Shown here: one piece after another, positions 1 through 10,814 of the stretch
Numbering within the stretch: the first letter of the stretch is position 1
Layout: each line of letters starts with the position of its first letter
From: Blattamonas nauphoetae
Lineage: Eukaryota; Preaxostyla; Oxymonadida
Direction of reading: 5' to 3'
Assembly (NCBI GenBank): GCA_033064195.1
Contig: JARBJD010000607.1
Location: forward strand, 1 to 29,345
Length of the DNA stretch: 29,345 nt
Notes under the pieces: generated by a model
Databases searched by the model: none
The model's input: only the letters and a program-made list of their open reading frames with translations
What the model was told of the DNA's origin: nothing
Made by a program: the position numbers and the translations under genes

Positions 1-586
1 GTCGATGGATGAAGTGGAAGTATTGTAAAACTTTCTTTGTGTTTCTGCTATTTTTTGTGTTGTTCAATTGTTTTTAATTCATTTTCTTCTTTTGTGTGAG
101 TTTTTGTTTTGTGATTTTAATGTTTCTTGTTTTTTGTAGATATTTCCCTCGCTCACAAATCGAGGCAAAGGTCTGTTCTTTTCTTTGGTTTTGTAGTATT
201 TTTTGTTTTGTTGCAAAATGAAGAATATGACATGTTCGTTTTCCTGTTCGACGAGTTTGCGGTGTAAATCCTTCTTCGTTGATTCGAGAAGCGGATTTCA
301 AATTTTTGTTTTGAGTTGGGACACTATTGGTTGAAGGTGTGTTCGGAATGGAAGCGAATGATGCTTGTGAAGGAGTGAGGAGGAAAGTGATGTCCTCTTC
401 GTTGATTGAATCAAGGATTGAATGTTCTATGAGATTAGGAAAAGAGAAATAAGAAAAGATAGTTGGACTGTTTTCTTCTCCTTTCGTGACTGTCTGGCTT
501 GATTTTCGCAGCTTGGCGATGTGTTTTCGTGAATTGCTTTCATTAATTCAGTATCTTCTTGTATGTTGATTTTCTAAGAAAAAGTG
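1..586. other. No gene recognised
   Basis: T-rich and low in complexity on the + strand, with several TTTTGTAG or TTTTCAG-like tracts that resemble 3' splice sites but join no credible reading frame. The only notable point is the run of six A at 587-592 at its right edge, which would be a T6 terminator for a minus-strand Pol III transcript from the structured region next door. Confidence 0.5.
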
Positions 587-740
587 AAAAAATGAGCGGT
601 AACCTGTTTCGACGCTGGTCGACGTCGAGTGGGATTTCGAGGTCTCCCACCGATTCTGTCGAATCAGGGAGCGGGCATAGTTATGCCCCTCCTCGACGTC
701 GAACCCTGGTCTCGCCAAGTGACAACACTTGGGAGACACA
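587..740 (-). ncRNA. Candidate structured RNA of unknown family
   Basis: The block folds into a compact cloverleaf-like shape. A 13-bp closing stem pairs 617-629 with 692-705 (one bulge). Inside it sit three hairpins: 630-634/645-649; 652-656/661-665 with a TGTC loop; and 669-678/683-691 with one bulge. A fourth hairpin lies outside, 709-721 paired with 726-737: 12 bp, one bulged G, loop ACAA. Few bases of the multiloop are left unpaired. Strand is inferred: on the minus strand the block ends at a T6 run (587-592), like a Pol III terminator, and contains GGTTCGAC (705-698), which resembles a B box. I do not recognise it as tRNA, SRP, RNase P or a spliceosomal RNA. No conserved protein reading frame crosses it. 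Confidence 0.4.
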
Positions 741-892
741 CTGCATTAATTCTTATCGTCTTTATTTCTCATTTCACGATGTAAATGAGACAAAGACGAA
801 CAAAGTGAAGTGAATTTATCTAAAGAGAGAAAGAATGAGAGAAAAGCCAAACTATTGTAATAAGCCAGAACAATCTCCTTTATTGGTATGAG

Positions 893-948
893 TTCATGAC
901 GACTATCCAGAGCTTTGATGAGTGGTGCTGCTGGATAGTCGCCATGAA
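893..948. repeat. 18-bp imperfect hairpin
   Basis: Positions 893-910 pair with 931-948 (17 of 18), around a 20-nt loop. No gene or larger repeat was seen with it. It could be a small regulatory RNA hairpin, a transposon relic or the arm of a very short fold-back. The rest of 741-1242 shows nothing else I can support. Confidence 0.4.
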
Positions 949-1242
949 ATGACGAAGGTCGTAAATCTCCTTCCCGTGCGTGCTGATGGTAGATTTTGGT
1001 TTTGCGCAATATGCTTCCATGATTGAGATAAGATATGATGGGAATGAAAAGTGATGAGTTTACAAGAATATATGTTGGGGGGACGAAAGAAGTACTAGAC
1101 CGTGAAGTTTAAATGATAATCCTGAGAAAAACATGAAAATTCAATTGAATGCACCTAACTCGAGATAACTGACGGCAATCGAATTGTGTGCAGAAAAACC
1201 GAGTTTCCACCAAACTTTGGTATACTCCACAATTTAATTTTT

Positions 1243-1629
1243 GGATACTGTCCTCCGGCTTCCGGTTCTTGGGTCTTGCCAAATTGGTAAGGTTAGATCG
1301 TCGGTGTTTTGCGAATTTAGGTTAATGATGAAGGGAAACAAGTTACGAAATGAGATAGGAGAAACAAGGGACGGTATTTGAGTGAAAGCTGTTGTGAGGT
1401 CTGAATTTGGTGATGATCGGAGTGAATTATGGGTTCGCAAGCCACAGTTCTCACCAACTATAGCTGAACACTGATCACTAAATCATTGATTCAATTTGAG
1501 AAGTTCTGAACTGCAGTTTTGTGAAGTGGAGAAAACTGAAATGGAGTTAAATAAATGTATTGTCTGATCGCACCCTTTATTCCTTGTTACAAGACCCAAG
1601 AACCGGAAGTCAGGGTGACAGTAGTATCC
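1243..1629. mobile_element. Fold-back (MITE-like) element
   Basis: Inverted arms lie at 1243-1279 and 1590-1629. They share a near-identical core, CTTCCGGTTCTTGGGTCTTG on the left and its complement on the right, and outer ends of the GGATACT type. The inner part of about 310 bp has no credible coding frame. I could not find a convincing target-site duplication, so the family is not assigned. Length and structure suit a non-autonomous DNA element. Confidence 0.5.
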
Positions 1630-2109
1630 TACCCCAATCCTCACATTTCAGGTTATTTTAGTACGAAAACGACGATTCAAGTGTTCAGAATGATCAAGAA
1701 GTAAGTAAAAATCTCATTTTGAACCATATTACGGCGAGACTGTCCTCTTGATCTCAAGCGGTGGGTTGATCTAAACGAACTCGAAAAATGAGAGGTCAAT
1801 TCTCGTGTGTTCTGACCATTCGAAGAATAACTGATTTGTTTTCCAGCTTCTCTCGATGAAATGGACGAGATTGATGACGAAAAATTCAAATTCATTCAGA
1901 AATTGCCACGATTTACTATGAAAAGAAAAAAGTTGTGGAGCAAACCGGAGTTTTGTTGGTCAATTCGATTGTTCCTGTTTCCAACTCAATTATCACAACC
2001 TAACTCGAGATAACTTTTCTTATTCTCATTTTACTGTGTGATATTCGATTCTTCTTTTCGTCTCGAGTTACATACAAACTCCAGTTGGGTCTACTGAAAT
2101 CTGTCTTCC
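1630..2109. other. Gene-poor stretch with a dispersed 18-bp repeat
   Basis: The 18-mer ACCTAACTCGAGATAACT occurs at 1153-1170 and again at 1998-2015 in direct orientation, on either side of the fold-back element. A GTAAGT at 1701 and a pyrimidine-rich TTTTCCAG ending at 1846 look like a 146-nt intron, but the flanking frames do not join well. Nothing else is supported. Confidence 0.3.
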
Positions 2110-2280
2110 ATGGCCCCACAAGTCTGTGTCATCACCTGGAAAGACATTCAACCAACCGAAGATTCACTCCTCACATCACCCAACTTGTTCACATTTCACC
2201 CCTCCTCCTCACACACATCAGCAAATGACCTGATTTTGCCCCTCTCGCCCTCCACCCATCACAAGTTGCCCTCCTTCCGC

Positions 2281-2920
2281 CCTCCACCCATCGCAAAATC
2301 ACCTCCTTCCGCCCTCCACCCATCGCAAAATCACCTCCTTCCGCCCTCCACCCATCGCAAAATCACCTCCTTCCTCCCTCCACCCATCGCAAAATCACCT
2401 CCTTCCTCCCTCCACCCATCGCAAAATCACCTCCTTCCTCCCTCCACCCATCGCAAAATCACCTCCTTCCGCCCTCCACCCATCGCAAAATCACCTCCTT
2501 CCTCCCTCCACCCATCGCAAAATCACCTCCTTCCTCCCTCCACCCATCGCAAAATCACCTCCTTCCTCCCTCCACCCATCGCAAAATCACCTCCTTCCTC
2601 CCTCCACCCATCGCAAAATCACCTCCTTCCTCCCTCCACCCATCGCAAAATCACCTCCTTCCTCCCTCCACCCATCGCAAAATCACCTCCTTCCTCCCTC
2701 CACCCATCGCAAAATCACCTCCTTCCTCCCTCCACCCATCGCAAAATCACCTCCTTCCGCCCTCCACCCATCGCAAAATCACCTCCTTCCTCCCTCCACC
2801 CATCGCAAAATCACCTCCTTCCTCCCTCCACCCATCGCAAAATCACCTCCTTCCTCCCTCCACCCATCGCAAAATCACCTCCTTCCGCCCTCCACCCATC
2901 GCAAAATCACCTCCTTCCTC
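2281..2920. repeat. Minisatellite, 32-bp unit x 20
   Basis: Twenty units of exactly 32 bp, starting CCTCCACCCATCGCAAAATC and ending CTTCCTC or CTTCCGC, run without length change. Degenerate part-units lie on both sides. The main variation is one G/T site near the unit end. Because 32 is not a multiple of 3, the array sits in an open frame (2110-3099, 329 codons) in which three DNA units give a 32-residue Pro/Ser/His-rich period, so all three frames are used in turn. The openness follows from the lack of stop triplets in the unit and does not prove a protein. Confidence 0.95.
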
Positions 2921-4600
2921 CCTCCACGCATCGAAGGAATCACAACTCGCATCCTAAAAGAACTCGTCTCATCCGCGTTGAATTCAGTTCCATCTCCGCT
3001 TCTAATCCTCCTCTACACATCATCTCGTCATCTGGACACAAATCGGAGAATTCGCTGGCGTGGATGCAAAGATTCCTTTTCAACCTGTCAAGGCGATGAA
3101 CTCGTTTGGTGTCGTGCTGTTGGAGGATCAAAGAACAGAAACAACCAACAGCCTCAAATCCAGCCAGCAGCAATTTAATCTTATCCGCAAGTGCAGCTGT
3201 TTTGTGGATAACATCGACACATGGACATGTTTGTCTTGCCAAACTCTCTTCAGAAGCAGGGAAGACGTCAGTGTCCAGAACTCCAGATTCTTTCCCTCAT
3301 CATCATTCCAGCGAATTGATATGAACTCCAAATGTCTTGTTGTCGATAACACCGCTTCCATAGTCTCTTCATTCTTTCCACCTTTGGAATCGTCTCCTTT
3401 CCTCCCCACCCACGGGCGGAAGTCACGAAGTCAGTCGTTTTCGTTTCTATCTGATAAATTGAATAATTCGTGCACATCCTTCATTATCATCATCATTCAA
3501 AAGCTATTATCGTGCTTACCATCATTTTTTCGTTTCTCTCTCTCTCGTGTCTCCTGCCCCCCTCTCTCATCAACTTCGATGGCGAAGCACACTTACCATG
3601 TTCATGATCTGATTTCCCAGCTCCAACAAGTCCTCTCAACTGTCTTTCAACGGTGTGAATGTCATTATAACAGCACAGAGTCGTTTTTTGTTCCATCTGA
3701 ATCAGTTTCTCTTCACCGTACATGACTTTTTGGCCATTCTTTTTCTTTCAAATTTTCGTCGATTTCTCTTCAATTCTTGCTTTTTCTGAATGTTCATCTC
3801 GAAATAATGAAAAGATGGATAAAAATGTCAGGCGAGAGATTGTCTTGGATAAAAACGAAAAGTTGTTAGGGTTAGAACACCAACAGTGGTGAAATCGGCG
3901 AGAGGTATTTACCAAGCAATGTAAACGTGATTGTTGAGTGTGTTTCGTCTGATATTGTGAATCTTGGGAGACGAATTGAATTGAAAAGCCTGACTGAGTC
4001 ACAGTGACAGAAACGGCGTGGTGAGGTTTGGGGTGTGTGAGGATGAGCAGGAGTGGTGTTTGGTCAACAAATAAGAATGGAGTTCGCTTGATTAGAACCT
4101 CTCCCTTTGACTGCACACCACTAGTCTGTGGTGGAGGCTAGTTCGGAAGCGAGGGGCCTGAAGTGGTGCGAGGAGAGTGGATTTGAATGAGTAGGTGGAA
4201 ATGCGGAGAGGTTCGAGGGAGGAAGGATGGTGTGATGAGGGATGATTGTTTGTTGGAGTGAGCGTGCTCGTGTGACGCAATCACGAACACGAACGATGAA
4301 GGGCAGGAGGCGGTACAGGTGCAGGGAGGTTGAAGAGGGCGGTGAGGAGAGCTTGCTGTGAGAACTGGATGGATGAAGGAAAAATGAGTGCAAAGCAAAT
4401 AACAAAGATAAATATGCGAATGGAAAGAAAAATCAAAAACTCCAAATTGTTCACACACCTCTTCAAATTATTCCTAGTCCATAATCTGTGGAATCACGGT
4501 CTTCAGAAACCCGCACAACAACAGATTTGTCCGATTCGACGGCGCAGTCTCATCATCGAATTCCCCAAGTTTCGTCACTTGTTTTGTTCAAATGTGCATC
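2921..4600. other. No convincing gene
   Basis: A 221-codon frame (3060-3725, plus) is Ser/Phe-rich and ends at TGA. It shows no motif I recognise and overlaps equally long frames on the other strand. From 4121 to 4466 three minus frames are open together, which points to biased composition. A decayed surface-protein gene is possible in 3180-3420 but I cannot support it. Confidence 0.3.
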
Positions 4601-4601
4601 A

Positions 4602-5760
4602 TCAAGCAGAATGAATGTTGATATCGACCTTAATTCCGCCAAGTCGCTTCTCATAAGTGCAATCAATGTTGTACCCACATTCGACGAGAAACAACAAATA
4701 GTCGCCGGGATGCTTCATTTGCACCAAGAGGTGCTTAATACGTGTCCAATATCGGCTCAGGTTCGCTGGACATCTGCATTTCACCTAAAACACGCTCAAA
4801 TGAGACAAGTGACACACCTGGCGGCTTGTCCTTCGAGATCATCACTAAAGCCAGCGATGAATGCTCGTTCAGCAGCTGTGAACGATTGAGTGTGACGAAT
4901 TCTGCAATCTTCTCAATTGCCTTCGCGTATTCGAACTCAACGTACAACTGTTTCCGAATTTGTCTTCCCACCACTTTTGTCCTTCGCCACGTAAGTTCCT
5001 GGATGCACATAATCACAAGAAGAGCTTCTGCTTGATATGTCGTCAGGAGCAGAGGGCAAGGCAGAGGAACAAGAATCGCGTTTAAGATGTGTGCGAACTG
5101 ATCATACGAAATGAGGTCCGGTGACGACTTGAGCAGAACCGGCAGCGCCGCTAAGGTGGAGAAGGCGATACAGAACAATGTTGGGTATTCGTCAGTTTCT
5201 GTGTTAGGGAAGAAGCACTGCGGTTTCGCCACAGAACTCCCAACGACCAGATGTCGCTTTTCGAGCTTGCCATTTCGAACGAATGCCGTAGATTCTGCGA
5301 CTCACCAGTCACCTAGACACACACCCATATTGAAAGAAAGAACCTTCCATACCAAGTTTCGCCACTCCAGGGCTCGTTAAATCCACGATTTCCGATTTGA
5401 TGTCGCGATGAACACTTATCTGCTTGTGCAGTTCTCGCAATGTTAAAGAAATGTGTGTGATGATATCAAAATTCGCTGAAGAGTGACGATATCAGAGACA
5501 TACCGATTCAACGAGGATGCAGTTCTCTTTCCGGTGCTTCCTAATCAGCTGGCTCGCATCCCCAGTCGCTAAACTCAATCACAATAAACACACTCTCTTA
5601 TTCCAACTGAGCACGTCGGAGAAGCGAATGTTTGCGTGGGAACCATGGTGGATGGATCTGCCCCTGAGATCTTTCTCTCAAATAACAACACGACTTTTCA
5701 CGATATCACTTGCATTTTCCATTACCATCTCGAAGTTTGATCGTCTTCCATCATCGCTGG
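4602..5760 (-). pseudogene. Decayed Ser/Thr protein kinase with helical C-terminal region
   Basis: Reading leftward on the minus strand, kinase landmarks appear in the right order. A hinge-like segment FIVIEFSDWG lies near 5570-5600. The catalytic loop VHRDIKSE is at 5413-5390, followed closely by PGVAKLG. The subdomain IX motif SSKSDIWSLGV lies near 5230-5265. They lie in different frames, so the domain is broken by several frameshifts, and the glycine loop and Lys are not recognisable. Downstream a 165-codon open frame (5232-4735) is Leu-rich and helical. It continues through a TAA at 4737-4735 to a TGA if TAA codes Gln. The HRDIK motif with Ser suggests a Nek/ULK-like eukaryotic kinase. 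Kinases with armadillo-like tails are common in this kind of genome (inference). It would have phosphorylated Ser/Thr on unknown substrates. Confidence 0.65.
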
Positions 5761-5916
5761 CTGAATGTGTTCTTTCATATCAAGAATTGGACTTTTCTGT
5801 TTTGGTTGTTCTCCTTCACGATAGATCCCAGACACTGGTTCGTCACCGAATTGTTTCGTGAGTAATCCTCCCCATCAACAAGCCAGCCTGAAAGCCTATA
5901 TCAATTTCGATCAGGT

Positions 5917-6955
5917 ACCCCATCGGTGAATTCAATCCAAGCCAACTCACTCGTGTCCCTTCTTCCGATGAGCATACCATCCAAGAAGCCCTGGCACTCT
6001 CACTCACCGGTCTTCCCTCTTCTTCCAACGAAGTTTTCTCGCTTGATCTGATCCCCTGCTTCCAAGCAACAACTGCCACCATTGTCTAAACTCGTTGAAA
6101 CACCGAGCAAGTGATATGGAGATGGAAAGGAATTGGTGCCAACACTCTCACTTTTGTCTGTCCCCTCCAGCAACTCCGTGAACAGCGTACCATTTGGTCG
6201 TCAAAAGTTGTCAGCAAGTTTTCTCTTTCTTCTCCAACTCGGGTTTACCCGCCCTCTACTTCCTTCGGACGACACTCCATTCGTCCAGCACATGCTTGAC
6301 ATTCTTCTTTCCTTAAAAATACGCCAAACATGACACTTCCGTCCATTTCGGGATTGGACTCTCATCCACCTCTTTCTTTGCAAGACCAATGCTACCTTTC
6401 GTTGTTCCTCCAGCATGCTCTCCTTGACGATTCCTCATTCACCACAACAAATCCATTCTTCCTCGTCTTCACCACTTTTCTGAACCACCATGTGTCAGAC
6501 AACGCTCTGAACTCTTCCCTTCTTGAGTTTATCCTGACCTCTCTTCCACGGAATCACACTTCTGAGGACAAAGTTTCCGCGCAGAGATGGATAAATTTGC
6601 GAAGGCTAGATTCTTATTCACAAAGACTCGGGCCCTGTCTCTCCGCCCACCGATTCTACCAATCAAGCTCTTCACTTTGAACGCGTACACCTACATTGCC
6701 AGTCGCATGATCAGAAGATACTCGACGAAGCAGACAGGGCTGCCGCCAGTTTGCCACTCGATTTAGATTCGGGAGGATCTCGTCCGATATATTCGGATGT
6801 TGAAAATGTGTTTATTACAAGTTTGTGGGACCTGGCTCTTCGTTTGGACGGCCATTATTAAGGATATATCGGTTGGTTCAACTGTAGTTTGGAAGACTTG
6901 TTGCATCATTTCCATCGCGCGGTGACTCACGGACGAGCACGTCAATTACTGGAAT
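5917..6955 (+). pseudogene. Unidentified helical gene remnant with a UIM-like motif
   Basis: Three coding-like stretches follow one another in changing frames. The first contains DEHTIQEALALSLTGLP (about 5960-6013), close to the ubiquitin-interacting motif pattern (acidic run, then Ile, Ala, Ser at the expected spacing). It reads through a TAA at 6087-6089 before meeting TGA. The second (6330-6680) is Leu-rich and helical. The third (about 6690-6955) has good amino-acid composition, e.g. ENVFITSLWDLALRLDG, and crosses a TAA at 6859-6861. I do not recognise the family. A UIM would suggest a large ubiquitin-pathway protein, but that is a guess from one short motif. The frame changes suggest a pseudogene or assembly indels. 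Confidence 0.35.
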
Positions 6956-7043
6956 TCAGGTCAGCATCACCCGAAATACAATAAAACAAGAAAAACCGAA
7001 TGGCTATCACGAATCTCCCAACAATAAGGAACAAAGCACGTCG

Positions 7044-8800
7044 ATGACTGTCTCCATCATTTCTCACGATTCTCCCAACAAAACGTCTCTCTCGACGACA
7101 GAGTCTCTCCCCACTCCAGTATCTGTTCATCCACACACGCAGTCGAGACATCCCCTCTTCTTTCCGAACCATACGGACCTCCTCAAAAACTCGATCTCTT
7201 CGTCGCTCTTTGTTGTCCCCCCTGAAGAACGCGCTATCGCTCTCGTCGCTGCGGTCGCTGTCTTATCTGAACCAGAGCTGATTCTGGTCAACACCGAAAA
7301 ACTCGTCAAAAACTGGAAACAGTCGACACACACCCCGATGGCTGCCAAGCAAGACGAAGACAAGCTTTAGACGATCGCGATCGGGCTGACCAGATTCCTT
7401 CGCCGCACTCCCCGCAGCGAGTCTGTGGACGAGCAGGACTCGTTCGTTGCGAAGAGTGTCGATGGGAAGGGAGGAAGGACATCGAAACAATTGCCCCTTT
7501 TGTGAGGGCAGATTATCAGAAGAAGGGCATTTCGCCGCATCCCATCCGCACACAACACCTTCGGCAGTTCATTTCCTCCCCTGCCATCCGTCATGATCTT
7601 TCTCATCGGGTTCTTGCAGGAATCAAGAAGGCCGAGACACGGATATGATTCGCCACCAATCATCAGACTCGAGAACAAGCACATCAATCACGAACTGAAC
7701 GCTTTCGTTGACGCTCTGATTTTCGACGTGGAGTCACTTGGTTGCACGAACGCAAAACCTGGCCATCCAGTCTCTCTGACACTGTCCTCGCCGTCGCGAT
7801 GTGCGATTGTGGAGACATCCTGTGTGTCATTTTCGGACTCTGTTCTCCGACTGGGCCAGCTGGCATCGCCGATTGTGGTCCACCACACATGCAACGTCGC
7901 GGGGGAGACATCGGTGACATTCGTTCGATATGAAATGTGTTCGTCTTCGGATGTGATTCCTGCATTTGCTAAAAATACTGGATCGGAAGGGAGCGTCGCC
8001 GTCAAGCCGCGTCCTTATGACAATCTCGTCGTGCTCGTTCACGTCCACTGCAGTCCTCTCCAAAACTGGCATTGCACCGAAAACATCCACCCCGTCTCCA
8101 CTCTCTTCTCTTTCCACATCTATTGCATTGTGTTCGTTTGTGAACGTGTCGTCGTGTAGACAGCCAGCCTTGGACCAGCCTCGCCATCGTCTGAGCCAAA
8201 TTTTGATGGGAACTAAACTGCATGACGTTGAGAACGGGCTTTATTGAACGGTGAGTGCAGGGATCTCATTGTCGACAGAATTCAGTGTGCGAAACTCGAA
8301 TGATCCGACCATCAAAACATCACCGACTCACCCAGCCTGGAAAACTCGACTGAGGCATACACCTATGACGACCAATACACTCACTACCACTCTTCCCGAT
8401 AGCGAACTCCAGATCATCACTTATCATTCTGTGAGCACAGATATTTCGAACTCCGAATTCACATCACTGTATGGAACCTCGCGAACTCGGACATTTCAAG
8501 CAGCTGATTCAATTGCCTTCATTCAAGGTTTCACAGCCAGTTTTCCGATAAGACATTTTCTGGGAGCGGTGTTGGTTTTAGCAATCGTGGAATTATTCCG
8601 ACCACACTTTCCACCGATGTATCTTTCGGAAGAACACAGCCGCTGAAAGAGGCGGCACACTCTACTTCAATCAGCCAAACATGATTTTCTTTGAAGACAC
8701 ACATTTCGACGAGAACACGACGCTCGAGTATTTGGACAATACGAAGGACTTCGCCTTTAATCTGCGTCATCCAGAAGAGATTGATGTATTCTCCAAACAT
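7044..8800 (+). pseudogene. Broken Ser/Thr-rich surface-protein gene (pectin-lyase-like)
   Basis: A chain of plus-strand frames (7044-7370, 7593-8159, 8251-8646, then about 8650-8800) has the Ser/Thr/Asn-rich, short-beta-strand composition of the large repetitive surface proteins typical of oxymonads. The 7593 frame contains regularly spaced Ser-Phe and Cys residues and would run past the TAG at 8157-8159 to a TGA about 50 nt later if TAG codes Gln. The last piece, with GGTLYFNQPNMIFFEDTHFD, resembles a rung of a right-handed beta-helix. At least four frame changes are needed to link the pieces. No signal peptide or membrane anchor is visible. The beta-helix assignment rests on composition and rung spacing, without a diagnostic motif. 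Confidence 0.4.
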
Positions 8801-8829
8801 CTCCAACTGCCCTGTCGACACGATCATTC

Positions 8830-9279
8830 TCGTCAGTTTCTTCTGAGCTCACTCCTCCAATCACTGTGAGCAACAACGTCCACAGAGAAATGGAAATCGA
8901 CTCGATTGTCCTCCACTCCTCGTCGAACGTCCCAAGCAGCGAGCGCAGAATCCGAGCCAGCGACGACAAAACCTCATCTGTGAACAGCACCGAGTGATGA
9001 TAGAAACGAAGTGAGGGACTTCAGGCAGAGCGGCTGAGGCTGCGAGTGGTAGATGGGAGTGATGGGGAAGAGCGGGTTGAGCAGCGACGGGATCTTCAAT
9101 TTGGACAGCTCGTTCAGTTCGCGCTCTCCAACTTCATTCCCACAAACCACATTATCCACCACCTCCCCCAACACCACAATCCAATCCACACTTTCCACCA
9201 CTTAAGTCCTGTGCCGTTGGATGTGAAGATAATCTACGAAGTGATCAAGTCCAACAACGAGAGAATCGCAAAGTCGCAT
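8830..9279 (-). pseudogene. Armadillo/HEAT-like helical protein fragment
   Basis: With TAA read as Gln (9204-9202), a frame opens at ATG 9279 and runs to TGA at 8974, about 101 codons. It contains VVESVDWIVVLGEVVDNVV followed by LSKLKIPSLLNPLF, the pattern of an armadillo repeat (Trp in the middle helix, then a Gly/Pro-Leu-Leu third helix) as in importin-alpha-like proteins. A second helical stretch in another frame, EVLSSLARILRSLLGTFDEEW (about 8970-8890), continues the theme, so one frameshift probably separates them. Only about 150 residues remain against 400-500 for a full protein. It could be a tail like that of the kinase at 4602-5760. Confidence 0.4.
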
Positions 9280-9718
9280 GACTCATCTCTTTAATCCATT
9301 TCACTGTATTGGTTCCATGAACCATTTTTTTCTGAACCTGTGCACATAGTTCCGGAATACGTTGTCTTTTGGATGATTGAAAACTCCTTCATTCGTGACA
9401 ACGATATATTTCACAAGCAGTTAAATCGAAAAAAATGATTCAATCAGAAAAGATTGACCTAAACGCACGATTATGGTTTGATCACACCACACTCATTGAC
9501 AGAACGACTTTGGAGATCAGAACGTCTGGAATCTCCATTCAGAAATGCAAACAATGTGAATGTGTGAAGGATACAAGGATATTTGAAAATCGAAATGTCG
9601 CTCGAACTTTTTCCGTTACGATCTATGATCTCAAAAATATTGACCCATATAATCAAATCAAATCTAGAAGAAAAGACACTGAAACTCATTCTCTTTTCAA
9701 CTTAATATTTTTCCACTC
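9280..9718. other. No convincing gene
   Basis: A 105-codon plus frame (9435-9752) reads into the terminal repeat that starts at 9719. It shows no family resemblance, and its end is set by the repeat. Nothing else is visible. Confidence 0.3.
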
Positions 9719-9824
9719 CGGAGAAATGGTAACTTTGGATTATGGTTTCTGATATTTCTCCGGTCAGTGACCGTCAGTACTTTTCGGTGAAAACTGACCG
9801 GTCAGTGCCGGTCAGACAAGCCTA
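9719..9824 (+). repeat. Left terminal repeat of a pogo-like element (copy A)
   Basis: The core 9755-9824 begins TTTCTCCGGTCAGTGACCGT after a TA at 9753-9754. It is almost identical, inverted, to the right end formed by 26792-26757 joined to 22638-22605. The match continues outward: 9719-9754 matches 26828-26793 inverted, with 21 of 26 in the middle part. It is rich in palindromic GACCGGTCA and GCCGGTCAG. By similarity this end is a better partner for the right end than the diverged end at 12811. Confidence 0.8.
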
Positions 9825-9927
9825 TACATAAGTGGGATGGACTAATTGAGAGAAAGCTACAGTGTGAATATAAGGTGCTTGTCCGATTTTGTCCTCCTTT
9901 GTCCTCTCCTGGGCCGATCGTCCTGTA

Positions 9928-9945
9928 AACTCCTAATTAGGAGTT
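9928..9945. repeat. Perfect 18-bp palindrome
   Basis: AACTCCTAATTAGGAGTT is fully self-complementary and extends imperfectly to GTCCT...AGGAC at 9920-9953. It lies midway between a loose inverted pair, CTTGTCCGATT (9878-9888) and AATCGGACAAG (10221-10231). The 9825-10316 stretch holds no gene, so a small non-autonomous element is possible. Confidence 0.5.
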
Positions 9946-10316
9946 GATAGGACTGAGCCTCTCCAACTCGTGATTCACTTCTAAAACGATTTTCACGCAC
10001 TTTTACTTTTTTGGAACATCACTAGAGGAATGTAAACAGATATTGAAGGATGAACTTACACAATAGAACCAGAAAAAGGACATTGCGAGAGAACTAGTCG
10101 GAGTTGTGTTTTTGAGAAATTCTATTGAATCAAATCGAGCAGAAATTAAACAAAGAGTGTGGAATGACGAGAGAGAAGATGAATTCTGATGAAATAGACG
10201 CATTTCAAGCAGGATTTCCGAATCGGACAAGACCTCTGTCCTCTGTCCTCAAGATCTGGGCCTTTGTCCGTCCGTTTTACATCATAGGATCACTGAATAG
10301 TGTGGTTGCTTTTATT

Positions 10317-10494
10317 TAGGGTGTCACAAAAGGGGGTAAAAGTAAAAAAATGGGGACCAAAAATACATCATACGCCCTAGATCAACATGAAAAAATCGTT
10401 ACTTTCGGATGCGCAGATTCTTCAATTGGCGGCTCTGGAACAATACCGGACCATCCAACTATACTGGCCTGACCGAGCCTTTTGGCTCGGTCAG
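10317..10494 (+). repeat. Inverted-repeat end TAGGGTGTC with subterminal hairpin
   Basis: TAGGGTGTC at 10317 starts a stretch rich in GGGG and AAAA that matches, inverted, 29261-29217. At 10469-10494 a perfect hairpin (11-bp stem CTGACCGAGCC, loop TTTT) mirrors the similar one at 29164-29188. TA at the outer edge would be the target duplication of a Tc1/mariner-type element. The two ends are 19 kb apart and cross the other pair of ends (9755/26792), so they are probably ends of separate copies. Confidence 0.5.
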
Positions 10495-10814
10495 TGTCAC
10501 CTCGCTTCTCTTCTAAGGGCCCGATCACTCTACCTAAGAGAATTGACTCAAATTGTTGATTTGTTGTGATGTGTCGTGATATAACAGCTTCTCCTACGAT
10601 TATTCCCTCACAAACCAGATTAAAGTTGCTTTCAACGTCGATTGGTTCTTGACAAACTGAAATGGAGATCTTCGCGTTCAAATCATCTTCCACGCCCTCT
10701 CCTCCTCTTCTTCCTTCTTTCAAATCTCCTCCTCCTTCTTCTCTTCCACTATCAGCTCAATAGAAAGTGCTCTCCCACTTTTCACAGCTTGTTCTTCATC
10801 TTCACTTTCCACTG

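Noticed and set aside
1701-1846. 146-nt intron with GTAAGT and TTTTCCAG borders
   Set aside because: Splice borders are good, but only one joined frame is open and it soon stops, so no exon pair is supported.
2281-2920. Regular repeats resembling a CRISPR array
   Set aside because: Units are contiguous with no unique spacers, and the context is eukaryotic. It is a minisatellite.
4121-4466. Overlapping Ser/His-rich minus frames
   Set aside because: Three frames are open at once with low-complexity translation, which is typical of biased composition.
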